5,192 nt of DNA from positions 1-5,192 of the forward strand of contig URQJ01000144.1 of assembly GCA_900549945.1 (NCBI GenBank), read 5' to 3'. Below are positions 1 through 5,192 of the stretch, piece after piece. Source of the DNA: an uncultured Oscillospiraceae bacterium. GTDB taxonomy: Bacteria > Bacillota > Clostridia > Oscillospirales > Acutalibacteraceae. The position numbers were made by a program, and so were the translations under genes. Within the stretch, counting starts at the first letter, position 1. Every line of letters begins with the position of its first letter. Below the pieces are notes generated by a model. The model saw only the letters and a list, made by a program, of their open reading frames with translations, was not told the origin of the DNA and made no database searches.

Positions 1-1288
1 ACCCGGCAATGGTGTGCGTCACGCCGGGCGCAATCGCTTCGCCGCGCGCATCGAACTGCGGCACAAGCGCATCCATCGCGGCCTGCGCTTCGTTTCGCAG
101 CGCTTCCGGCAGCTCGGCAAGCGCCGCCGTCAGATAGCCGCGCTGTTCCGCATGCGACGATTCAAACTTCGAGTACGAGCCGGAGAACTTGCCGCCGCAG
201 TAATTTCTGAGATCGTATTCCAGCGTGCCGACCAGAGAGGCGTTGCGGTTCGTGAGCAGGTCGAGCGTCGTCGTATCCGTGCGGCGCGCCGCTTCGAAAT
301 CCGCCTTCGTCCAGTTTTTGAAATCCGCGAGGTACTTTTTGAAATCCATTCCCCAGGTGTGCTCGGCGATCAGCATCAGGTTGCACATGAAGTTTGCGTA
401 GCCCGGCGTGTCCTCCGTGAGCCGGCCCGACGCGAGCCATTCGTGCGCCAGCGCGCACAGCGCCTTATAGCGGCAGACCTTGTACGGGTCCGATCCGACG
501 CCGTGGATCCACGTGTCGGCGATTTCTTCCTCGACGACCGGCAGGCGGTCGCAGATTTTTTCCAGAGAAGCGGCAAACGCATCCAGCGTCGAGGCTTCGA
601 CGACGGCGCCCGGATACTTCGCCTGAATGCGGGCGAGCTCCGCCTCCACCTGCGCCGCATCCTGCGGACCGCGGTTGTCGTTCGTGTGGGCAAACTCCAG
701 CGCCTCATCGAAGCCGGGGATCGAGATCGCCTGACCGTACTGCGCGGAATAGTGGACGATCACCTCGTGTCCGTCGCGCCGCCAGCGGAAAACCTCCGGA
801 ACACGCGGGACGCGCGAAGACGGGTTGACGCCGATGTGCAGGTAGCGAATGCCGGCTTCGGACAGCGGGCGCACCAGCGCGATTGTGTGGCCCGGCACGT
901 CCGTCATCTTTGCGGCAATCGTGTGCACGCCGTACTCACGGTCGAGCTTCCGGCTGACCGAAAGGTTGTACGCCAGCACCTCCGGGGACTGCAGCTCCGT
1001 GTGCGAGGTGACGGCAAGCCCGTGCCAGCGGAAGTAGCCGAGCCGGATCGCCTCGTCCATCTTCTCGAGCTGCTCCGGCGTTGCATGGCGCTTGTAATAA
1101 TCGGCCAGAAAGGAACCGACCGTCCAGATAAACTTCTTGTGCTCCGGCGTGTTGATTTTCAGCGCGAGATCGATTGCATGCGGGATATGCTCCTGCACGT
1201 AGCTGTCCAGCACCGTCTGTCCCATATTGGTGTAGCCGATATCCAGATGCGTTTTGTAAATGACATGAACCCTTTTGATTCCAGACAC
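1..1288 (-). CDS. DUF5054 / GH38-like putative glycoside hydrolase (3' end cut by window edge)
   Basis: Partial gene: 429 codons are visible and the frame is still open at base 1. I chose the GTG at 1288 because GGAGG (1300-1296) lies 7 bases upstream and the protein then opens with the family's usual N-terminus (MSGIKRVHVIYKTHLDIGYT). The KTHLDIGYT motif (residues 12-20, with H14 and D16) resembles the metal-binding HxD of family 38 alpha-mannosidases. MTDVPGHT (128-135) resembles the block that carries the GH38 nucleophile and metal-ligand aspartate, making D130 the candidate. DTWIHGVGSDP (258-268) and EHTWG (309-313) look like further conserved blocks of DUF5054. No signal peptide is visible, so a cytoplasmic enzyme acting on imported sugars is likely. 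From established knowledge, DUF5054 proteins are related to GH38 enzymes but their substrate is, as far as I know, undefined. The family call is firm; the mannosidase-like activity is inference. It follows the transketolase operon on the same strand but is separated from it by a strong terminator. Confidence 0.85.
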   Translation of the reverse strand, partial: MSGIKRVHVIYKTHLDIGYTNMGQTVLDSYVQEHIPHAIDLALKINTPEHKKFIWTVGSFLADYYKRHATPEQLEKMDEAIRLGYFRWHGLAVTSHTELQSPEVLAYNLSVSRKLDREYGVHTIAAKMTDVPGHTIALVRPLSEAGIRYLHIGVNPSSRVPRVPEVFRWRRDGHEVIVHYSAQYGQAISIPGFDEALEFAHTNDNRGPQDAAQVEAELARIQAKYPGAVVEASTLDAFAASLEKICDRLPVVEEEIADTWIHGVGSDPYKVCRYKALCALAHEWLASGRLTEDTPGYANFMCNLMLIAEHTWGMDFKKYLADFKNWTKADFEAARRTDTTTLDLLTNRNASLVGTLEYDLRNYCGGKFSGSYSKFESSHAEQRGYLTAALAELPEALRNEAQAAMDALVPQFDARGEAIAPGVTHTIAG

Positions 1289-1295
1289 AACAAAT

Positions 1296-1300
1296 CCTCC
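1296..1300 (-). promoter_or_regulatory. Ribosome binding site GGAGG that fixes the GTG start at 1288
   Basis: GGAGG on the minus strand lies 7 bases before GTG. An upstream ATG (1302-1300) overlaps this site but is in a different frame from the glycosidase, so it is not the start. No in-frame ATG gives a sensible N-terminus: the first internal one is residue 22, already inside the conserved block. Confidence 0.75.
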
Positions 1301-1329
1301 ATACCAAAAACTTTTGCTTCTTTCTATTC

Positions 1330-1362
1330 AAAAAGGGCGGCAGCTTTGTGTTCTGCCGCCCT
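1330..1362 (-). terminator. Intrinsic terminator of the transketolase operon
   Basis: Reading the minus strand, GGGCGGCAG (1361-1353) and CTGCCGCCC (1343-1335) form a 9-bp GC-rich stem around a 9-base loop. One extra A-T pair (1362 with 1334) extends it, and a run of five T (1334-1330) follows. It starts 24 bases after the TAA of the transketolase C-terminal subunit (1386-1388). In the plus direction no T-run follows the stem, so it should work mainly on the minus strand. It lies between the operon and the GH38-like gene. Confidence 0.9.
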
Positions 1363-1385
1363 CTTCGAGCTTATTTCATTTCGTC

Positions 1386-2330
1386 TTATTTGCCGAGCTT
1401 CTCGCGGACGACTTCAGCGATATGCTCTGCGGAAAGGCCGAACTCCTTGAGCAGGTCGACGGCCGGGCCGGAGTGGCCGAACACGTCGTTGACGCCGATG
1501 CGTGTGACCGGCGTCGGGCACTTCTCGGAAAGCACCGCCGAAACAGCCTCGCCGAGACCACCGATGATGTTGTGCTCCTCCACCGTGACGACACGGCCTG
1601 TCTTTTTCGCCGACGCGAGAATAAGCTCCTCGTCAAGCGGCTTGATCGTGTGGATGTTGATAACCTCCGCGCGGATGCCCTCGGCCTCCAGCGCCTTCGC
1701 GGCCTTGACCGCCTCGGCAACCATCAGGCCGGTCGCAACGATCGTGACGTCCGTACCCTCACAGAGCGTGATGCCCTTGCCGAGCTCGAAGCGGTAGTCG
1801 TCGCCGTTGTTGATGCTTTCCACAGCGAGGCGGCCCAGACGGATGTAGCACGGGCCCTTGTGCTCGATCGCCGCACGCACGGCCGCCTTCATCTCGTAGT
1901 GGTCGCTCGGGTTGAGGATGACCATGCCCGGGATCGTGCGCATCAGGGCGATATCCTCGCAGCACTGGTGCGTCGCGCCGTCCTCGCCGACGGAGATGCC
2001 CGCATGGGAGCCGACGACCTTGACGTTCAGCTTCGGATAGCCGACCGAGTTGCGCACCTGCTCGAACGCTCTGCCCGCAGAGAACATCGCAAAGGACGCC
2101 GCGAACGGGATCTTTCCGCAGGCCGCAAGGCCCGCCGCAACACCGATCATGTTGCACTCCGCGATGCCGCAGTCAAAGAAGCGTTCCGGATATTTTTTCT
2201 TGAAGATGCCGGTTTTCGTGGCCGCGGCAAGGTCCGCGTCCAGCACAACGACATCGGGATATTCGGCGGCCAGCTCCGTGACCGCCTCGCCAAAGCTCTC
2301 TCTTGTAGCCTTCTTTACCATTTCAGCCAT
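1386..2330 (-). CDS. Transketolase, C-terminal subunit (pyrimidine-binding domain plus C-terminal domain)
   Basis: This 314-residue protein is the second half of a split transketolase, the ThDP enzyme that moves two-carbon ketol units between sugar phosphates in the cytoplasm. The pyrimidine-binding domain spans about residues 7-170. GIAECNM (55-61) carries the glutamate (E58) expected to activate the thiamine ring. SHAGISVGEDGATHQ (108-122) matches the substrate-phosphate and active-site His loop of transketolases. The C-terminal domain follows from about residue 185, with GTDVTIVATG, INIHTIKPLD and VTVEEHNIIGGLG motifs. The ATG at 2330 was preferred because GGAGGG (2344-2339) lies 8 bases upstream and the extra upstream codons of the open frame overlap the previous gene. 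It begins 1 base after the TGA of the N-terminal subunit, so coupled translation and a 1:1 complex are expected. The length is normal for the family. The exact sugar substrate cannot be read from sequence. Confidence 0.96.
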   Translation of the reverse strand: MAEMVKKATRESFGEAVTELAAEYPDVVVLDADLAAATKTGIFKKKYPERFFDCGIAECNMIGVAAGLAACGKIPFAASFAMFSAGRAFEQVRNSVGYPKLNVKVVGSHAGISVGEDGATHQCCEDIALMRTIPGMVILNPSDHYEMKAAVRAAIEHKGPCYIRLGRLAVESINNGDDYRFELGKGITLCEGTDVTIVATGLMVAEAVKAAKALEAEGIRAEVINIHTIKPLDEELILASAKKTGRVVTVEEHNIIGGLGEAVSAVLSEKCPTPVTRIGVNDVFGHSGPAVDLLKEFGLSAEHIAEVVREKLGK

Positions 2331-2331
2331 A

Positions 2332-3177
2332 TCAGCAGCCCTCCAGTTCCTGCAATGCAGCGGTAAGCTCCTGCATTGCGACATCGTACTGTTCCTTGTT
2401 CGGCGCGGTGCCGTGCCAGGAGACCTGATCCTCCATAAAGGAAACGCCCTTGCCCTTCGTTGTCTTTGCGATGATCACACTCGGCTTGCCTTTCACCGTC
2501 TTGGCTTGCGCAAAGGCCGCCTCGAGCTCGTCGAAGCAGTGGCCGTTGATGATCTGCACGTCAAAGCCAAAGGCTTCAAACTTCTTGTCGATCGGCGCGG
2601 GGCCTGCGACCTCGCTGACCGGGCCGTCGATCTGCAGGCCGTTCGAATCGACGATCAGGCAGAGATTGTCGAGCTTCTTGTGGGCGGCAAACATCGCCGC
2701 CTCCCAGACCTGCCCCTCCTCGATCTCGCCGTCGCCGAGCAGGGAATACACGCGGTAGTCCTTTTCGTCGAGCTTTCCCGCAAGCGCCATGCCTACGGCT
2801 GCGGAAACGCCCTGACCGAGCGAGCCGGAGCTCATATCCACACCCGGCGTGCCCTTCATATCGGGGTGGCCCTGCAGCATCGCGCCGATGTGGCGCAGCG
2901 ACTTGAGCTCCTCCGCGGAGAAATAGCCGCGCTCAGCCAAGGCGGCGTACAGGCCGGGGGCGCAGTGACCCTTGCTCAGCACAAAACGGTCGCGGTCCGG
3001 GCACTTCGGGTTGGCCGGGTCGACGCGCATTTCCTTAAAATAGAGGTACGTAAAAATGTCCGCGGCAGACAGCGATCCGCCCGGATGACCGGATTTGGCG
3101 TTATAAACACCTTCGATGATTCCAAGTCTGACTTTTGCAGCCGTAATTTCAAGCTGCTTTTTATCACACGAATTCAT
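2332..3177 (-). CDS. Transketolase, N-terminal subunit (ThDP diphosphate-binding domain)
   Basis: This 281-residue protein is the ThDP/Mg-binding half of a two-subunit transketolase and needs the adjacent C-terminal subunit for activity. Visible family motifs in order are KSGHPGGSLSAADI (28-41, with active-site H31), DRFVLSKGH (63-71), GSLGQGVSAAVGMA (118-131), and the ThDP motif starting GDGEIEEGQVWEA (148-160) and ending at DSN (177-179). The ATG at 3177 is chosen because AGGAGG (3188-3183) lies 5 bases upstream. The frame stays open for 54 further codons upstream, but these cross the predicted promoter and hairpin and look like non-coding sequence. The last codons contain the ribosome binding site of the next gene. 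Split transketolases are usual in Clostridia and archaea. Paralogous pairs also serve special pathways (apulose-4-phosphate transketolase, sulfo-transketolase SqwGH). With no diagnostic neighbours here, general pentose phosphate metabolism is the default reading. Confidence 0.96.
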   Translation of the reverse strand: MNSCDKKQLEITAAKVRLGIIEGVYNAKSGHPGGSLSAADIFTYLYFKEMRVDPANPKCPDRDRFVLSKGHCAPGLYAALAERGYFSAEELKSLRHIGAMLQGHPDMKGTPGVDMSSGSLGQGVSAAVGMALAGKLDEKDYRVYSLLGDGEIEEGQVWEAAMFAAHKKLDNLCLIVDSNGLQIDGPVSEVAGPAPIDKKFEAFGFDVQIINGHCFDELEAAFAQAKTVKGKPSVIIAKTTKGKGVSFMEDQVSWHGTAPNKEQYDVAMQELTAALQELEGC

Positions 3178-3182
3178 GGAAG

Positions 3183-3188
3183 CCTCCT
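3183..3188 (-). promoter_or_regulatory. Ribosome binding site AGGAGG of the transketolase N-terminal subunit
   Basis: A consensus AGGAGG on the minus strand lies 5 bases before the ATG at 3177. It decides the start against the longer upstream open frame and lies 9 bases beyond the base of the leader hairpin, so it should be accessible. Confidence 0.85.
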
Positions 3189-3196
3189 GTTTTTCT

Positions 3197-3231
3197 GCGC
3201 CGCCGCTGCCTCTTCCGCAGCCGTGCGGCGC
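3197..3231 (-). promoter_or_regulatory. GC-rich stem-loop in the 5' leader of the transketolase operon
   Basis: On the minus strand, GCGCCGC (3231-3225) pairs with GCGGCGC (3203-3197). Inside it, GCTGC (3221-3217) pairs with GCAGC (3209-3205) around the loop GGAAGAG, with a small asymmetric internal loop (ACG against G). From the promoter position the transcript should begin near 3237, so this is a 5'-terminal hairpin starting about 6 bases into the mRNA. It is not followed by a T-run and leaves the ribosome binding site free, so a terminator or SD-sequestering switch is unlikely. An mRNA-stabilising role is an inference. Confidence 0.6.
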
Positions 3232-3243
3232 TGGGTTATTTGT

Positions 3244-3272
3244 ATTATAGCGTATTTTATCGGATATTGCAA
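3244..3272 (-). promoter_or_regulatory. Sigma-A-type promoter of the transketolase operon
   Basis: On the minus strand a -35 box TTGCAA (3272-3267) is followed by a 17-bp spacer and a perfect -10 box TATAAT (3249-3244). Transcription should start near 3237, giving a leader of about 60 bases. This is the only strong promoter seen for the two transketolase genes. An 8-bp palindrome, TGGCGCCA (3278-3285), lies just upstream but is too common by chance to call an operator. Confidence 0.85.
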
Positions 3273-3312
3273 TGCGCTGGCGCCAATTTTTCACGCCTCT
3301 TTTGTGCCGGCC

Positions 3313-3340
3313 GCATATTTGGAATACACCGTGAGACAAT
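3313..3340 (+). promoter_or_regulatory. Weak candidate promoter of the DUF3892 gene, resembling a sporulation sigma-E site
   Basis: No good TTGACA/TATAAT pair lies upstream of the plus-strand gene. GCATATT (3313-3319) matches the sigma-E -35 consensus KMATATW, and GAGACAAT (3333-3340) matches 6 of 8 positions of the sigma-E -10 consensus CATACAMT, with 13 bases between them. A start near 3347 would give a leader of about 32 bases. The match is from memory of the Bacillus consensus and could be chance in an AT-rich stretch. Nothing else in the window shows that this organism sporulates. Confidence 0.22.
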
Positions 3341-3378
3341 AGGGTAAAGAAAACACCAACCAGAAAGGAATGGCTAAA

Positions 3379-3678
3379 ATGAGCAAGAGAATCGGCAATC
3401 TGCCTGCAAACATCAACATCATGAACCCCGTACCGAATAAGGACGCCAAAAGCATCTCCAAGCTGATCCGAAACAACGGCAAAATCTCCGGCTACCAGCT
3501 TTCAGACGGCACGGTGCTCTCAAAATCCGAGGGCGTCGCGCTCGCGAAGCAGGGCGGCATCCGCGGCGTGGCCATCGCAAGCCGCAACGGCAGCGAATAC
3601 CTGCGCAGCCTGCCGGACGGCTCGGAATCGAACAACCTCGGCGATCTGCCGAGCACAAGCCTGCAAAGCTTCGAATGA
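3379..3678 (+). CDS. DUF3892 domain protein, small, function unknown
   Basis: A 99-residue protein with no signal peptide or membrane segment. The DUF3892 domain covers about residues 25-91. It starts with an N-G-x-I-x-x-Y stretch (NNGKISGYQLSDG, 32-44), then LSKSEGVALAKQGGIRGV (47-64), and ends with the typical YLRSLPDG-SESNNL-GDLP stretch (74-91). No biochemical function is established for this family to my knowledge, and I do not assign one. Two in-frame ATGs are possible. The one at 3379 has AAAGGA (3364-3369) 9 bases upstream, whereas for the ATG at 3370 the same site would directly abut the start codon, so 3379 is preferred. The gene stands alone, divergent from the transketolase operon and convergent with the flavin reductase-rubredoxin gene, and ends 16 bases before a strong terminator. 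The first 24 residues, rich in N, P and K, lie outside the domain and may be flexible. Confidence 0.88.
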   Translation: MSKRIGNLPANINIMNPVPNKDAKSISKLIRNNGKISGYQLSDGTVLSKSEGVALAKQGGIRGVAIASRNGSEYLRSLPDGSESNNLGDLPSTSLQSFE

Positions 3679-3694
3679 ACGCTCCGGACGAAGC

Positions 3695-3724
3695 AAAAGG
3701 GTCTGCCGCACGGCAGACCCTTTT
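3695..3724 (+). terminator. Intrinsic terminator between convergent genes, probably bidirectional
   Basis: A perfect 13-bp inverted repeat: AAAAGGGTCTGCC (3695-3707) and GGCAGACCCTTTT (3712-3724) around the loop GCAC. In the plus direction it ends the DUF3892 transcript, with TTTT in the arm and a further T7 run at about 3734-3740. In the minus direction the arm also ends in TTTT (3698-3695), and the hairpin begins 51 bases after the flavin reductase-rubredoxin stop codon, so it can serve that gene as well. Confidence 0.9.
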
Positions 3725-3775
3725 CTGTCTGTGTTTTTTTACAGCCGAAGCCCTCTTCAGCCCGTTTTTCCGCGC

Positions 3776-4447
3776 TTACCGCTGATATGTACGGCGCACG
3801 AAAGCCTTCTTCGGCATCTTGCAGACCGGGCAGGTCCAGTTGTCGCGCAGCTCCTCAAAGCTGAAATTCGGGTCGCTGTACACGTAGCCGCACACGGAGC
3901 AGACGAAGCTCTCGCCACTGCTCTTATCGAAGGTCTTTTCCGGCGGAATATACGTCGGCGAGCCGACCGGGGAAAGGCCGCGCGTCTCTCTGCGGTAGTA
4001 ATCGTACGTCATCGGCGTGCCGATGGCCGCGTCGCTGCCGGCGATGATCTCCGCCGCGAAAACGATCTCCTGCCCCACGTCCATCGAGTGGATCACACGG
4101 CACAAAAACCAGCAGCATGTGTTTTCCTTGACGACCGGCACGCCCTCAACGAGCACCTTATGCCGGATATTCCGGAGCTTGTCCGTATTTTTGCCGCTGA
4201 CAAGGCCGAGCGCGCCGATCACGCTGGCCGGCGTCTCCGTGGAAAGCACGGAAATCGTGAAGATCCCGTTTTCGCAGATCGCCGCGCAGCTGTTTGTATC
4301 CTTTGTGAGCGTAACGAGCACCTTTTCCGGCGTGCCGCTCGAAACCTGCACAACCGAGGTGGCCACGCAGGCGTTCGGCTGCCCGTCCCGCTTTGTGCCG
4401 ATCACATACATACCATACGACAGGTTGCTTAAAACCGCCGGGTTCAT
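3776..4447 (-). CDS. hrb: Flavin reductase-rubredoxin fusion (high-molecular-weight rubredoxin, Hrb-like)
   Basis: This 223-residue cytoplasmic protein joins an FMN-binding flavin reductase domain (about residues 1-170) to a C-terminal rubredoxin domain (about 180-223). The N-terminus, with SYGMYVIGTKRDGQ-NACVATSVVQVS, is typical of the Hrb type. ENGIFTISVLS, IGALGLVSGKNTDK and GTPMTYDYY also fit that family. The iron site is formed by C183, C186, C206 and C209 (CSVCGYVY and NWTCPVCK). From family knowledge, Moorella Hrb takes electrons from NADH and passes them to a flavodiiron protein that reduces NO or O2; the same role here is inference, as no flavodiiron gene is in the window. The rubredoxin is short: 19 residues separate the two CxxC pairs, against about 29 in classical rubredoxin. 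The ATG at 4447 has AAAGGA (4463-4458) 10 bases upstream and gives the expected N-terminus. It lies 82 bases downstream of rarA on the same strand but has its own candidate promoter. Confidence 0.92.
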   Translation of the reverse strand: MNPAVLSNLSYGMYVIGTKRDGQPNACVATSVVQVSSGTPEKVLVTLTKDTNSCAAICENGIFTISVLSTETPASVIGALGLVSGKNTDKLRNIRHKVLVEGVPVVKENTCCWFLCRVIHSMDVGQEIVFAAEIIAGSDAAIGTPMTYDYYRRETRGLSPVGSPTYIPPEKTFDKSSGESFVCSVCGYVYSDPNFSFEELRDNWTCPVCKMPKKAFVRRTYQR

Positions 4448-4497
4448 CGAAACATCATCCTTTCTCCTTTTCGCATCAGAGACGTTTGCCTCCGCGC

Positions 4498-4526
4498 ATT
4501 TTAAATCTATCTGTAGCTTCAGTCTA
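4498..4526 (-). promoter_or_regulatory. Candidate promoter for the flavin reductase-rubredoxin gene
   Basis: In the gap after rarA, the minus strand shows TAGACT (4526-4521, 4 of 6 matches to TTGACA), a 17-bp spacer, then TAAAAT (4503-4498, 5 of 6 matches to TATAAT). Transcription would start near 4491, leaving a leader of about 44 bases. No terminator was seen between rarA and this gene, so read-through from rarA is also possible. Confidence 0.42.
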
Positions 4527-4529
4527 TGC

Positions 4530-5192
4530 TTATCTCCGCTTTTTTATGCCGTCCCAATACGCCTTGAAGGACTGCTCGTTTTTGTTCTCCCCAAAGCTGT
4601 AGTACCGGGCATCCAAAAGCGCATCCGGCAAATACTGCTGATCGACCCAATGCCCCGGGAAATCATGCGGATAGCGGTAAAACTGCCCCTTATTCTGCAC
4701 CTCGGCGCTGTCGTAGTGCTTATTCTGCAGCGTGCGCGGGATGCCGCCCGTCTTTCCCCTTTGTATATCGGCCATCGCGGCGTTGATCGCCGCCTCGCCG
4801 CTGTTTGATTTCGGCGCAAGCGCAACGAGGATCACCGCGTCGGCGAGCGGGATGCGCGCCTCCGGCAGGCCGACCATCATTGCGGCGTCCACCGCGGCCT
4901 TCACGATCGGGATGATCTGCGGCCACGCAAGCCCGACGTCCTCGCACGCGCAGACCATCAGCCGGCGGCAGGCGGAGGGCAGATCGCCCGCTTCCAGCAG
5001 CCGTCCCAGATAGTGCAGCGCCGCATCCGGGTCCGAACCGCGCATGGATTTTTGATAAGCGGACACGATGTCATAGTGCTCGTCTCCTTCCCGGTCGTAA
5101 CGCATGGCGCTGCGCTGGGTGAGTTCCTGGGCCAGCTCTAATGTAACTACTCGTTTTCCTTCCACAAGAGGAGCTGACAGGGCGCACAGCTC
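4530..5192 (-). CDS. rarA: Replication-associated recombination protein A (RarA/MgsA), C-terminal part only
   Basis: The last 220 codons of an AAA+ ATPase of the RarA/MgsA/WRNIP1 family, which acts at stalled replication forks with single-strand binding protein and the clamp machinery. The frame is open to the right edge, so the start and the Walker A and B motifs are outside the window; a GTG at 5165 is internal, not a start. Visible blocks, counted from the edge, include YDREGDEHYDIVSAYQKSMR with GSDPDAAL (about 32-59), RRLMVCACEDVGLA (about 76-89), LADAVILVALAPKSNS (about 116-131), YRYPHDFPGHWVDQQYLP (about 172-189) and a lysine/arginine-rich end at TAA (4532-4530). These match the C-terminal helical and tetramerisation region of the family. 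The visible length is about half of a usual protein of some 430 residues. Nothing in the visible half suggests damage. Confidence 0.94.
   Translation of the reverse strand, partial: ELCALSAPLVEGKRVVTLELAQELTQRSAMRYDREGDEHYDIVSAYQKSMRGSDPDAALHYLGRLLEAGDLPSACRRLMVCACEDVGLAWPQIIPIVKAAVDAAMMVGLPEARIPLADAVILVALAPKSNSGEAAINAAMADIQRGKTGGIPRTLQNKHYDSAEVQNKGQFYRYPHDFPGHWVDQQYLPDALLDARYYSFGENKNEQSFKAYWDGIKKRR

Noticed and set aside
14..1450. Long plus-strand open frame of 478 codons opposite the glycosidase
   Set aside because: It is antisense to a gene with clear family motifs, is extremely arginine-rich, and matches no family. High-GC codon use on the minus strand suppresses stops on the other strand.
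1275..2366. Plus-strand open frame of 363 codons opposite the transketolase C-terminal subunit
   Set aside because: Antisense to an unambiguous transketolase gene, has low-complexity R/D/A-rich composition, and runs straight through the operon terminator.
3278..3285. 8-bp palindrome TGGCGCCA just upstream of the transketolase -35 box, considered as an operator
   Set aside because: About one 8-bp palindrome is expected by chance in an intergenic region of this size, and no second copy or known regulator site was seen.
2050..3342. Plus-strand open frame of 430 codons opposite both transketolase genes and their promoter
   Set aside because: It spans two known genes and the intergenic promoter in antisense, with no motif and no convincing ribosome binding site.
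3291..3482. Minus-strand 63-residue hydrophobic frame with apparent membrane segments, opposite the start of the DUF3892 gene
   Set aside because: It looks like a small membrane toxin, but it starts at TTG with no well-spaced ribosome binding site, and its hydrophobicity is what the complement of polar N/K/S-rich codons produces.
3731..4432. Plus-strand 233-codon frame opposite the flavin reductase-rubredoxin gene
   Set aside because: The minus-strand product has a complete flavin reductase domain and four rubredoxin cysteines; the plus frame is an R/A/H-rich shadow.
5163..5165. GTG as a possible start of a short RarA-like protein
   Set aside because: The same frame continues without a stop to the window edge and the residues before it fit the middle of RarA; the gene is cut by the window, not truncated.

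Overview
This is a GC-rich stretch (roughly 58-60% GC by eye) from a bacterium that looks like an anaerobic member of the Clostridia, perhaps a gut lineage near the Oscillospiraceae. The reasons are a transketolase split into two separately encoded subunits, a flavin reductase-rubredoxin fusion of the kind strict anaerobes use, a DUF3892 protein, AGGAGG-type ribosome binding sites and compact intrinsic terminators. The taxonomic placement is an inference from gene families, not a phylogeny.

Layout from left to right. Bases 1-1288 (minus strand) hold the first 429 codons of a GH38-like DUF5054 protein, a putative glycoside hydrolase whose C-terminus lies beyond the left edge. Bases 1330-1362 hold a strong intrinsic terminator for the next operon. 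Bases 1386-3177 (minus) encode transketolase as a two-gene operon, N-terminal (ThDP-binding) subunit first, then the C-terminal (pyrimidine-binding) subunit after a 1-base gap. Its sigma-A-type promoter (TTGCAA, 17 bp, TATAAT) sits at 3244-3272, and a GC-rich hairpin occupies the start of the predicted leader. A divergent 99-residue DUF3892 gene runs at 3379-3678 (plus) and ends at a 13-bp hairpin terminator (3695-3724). That terminator also faces the convergent flavin reductase-rubredoxin gene at 3776-4447 (minus). The right edge, 4530-5192 (minus), is the C-terminal half of the replication-associated AAA+ ATPase RarA/MgsA.

The genes do not form one pathway. The transketolase pair supplies the non-oxidative pentose phosphate branch (or a related ketose-phosphate transfer) and may be loosely linked to the putative glycosidase downstream. 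The flavin reductase-rubredoxin protein fits electron delivery for O2 or NO detoxification. RarA belongs to replication-fork maintenance.

I found no mobile element, CRISPR array, tRNA or rRNA, and no convincing new multi-gene system. The points most worth a second look are the uncharacterised GH38-like enzyme behind a terminator with almost no room for its own promoter, the shortened rubredoxin domain, the 5' hairpin in the transketolase leader, a possible sporulation sigma-E-like promoter for the DUF3892 gene, and a four-codon micro-ORF overlapping the start of the flavin reductase-rubredoxin gene.
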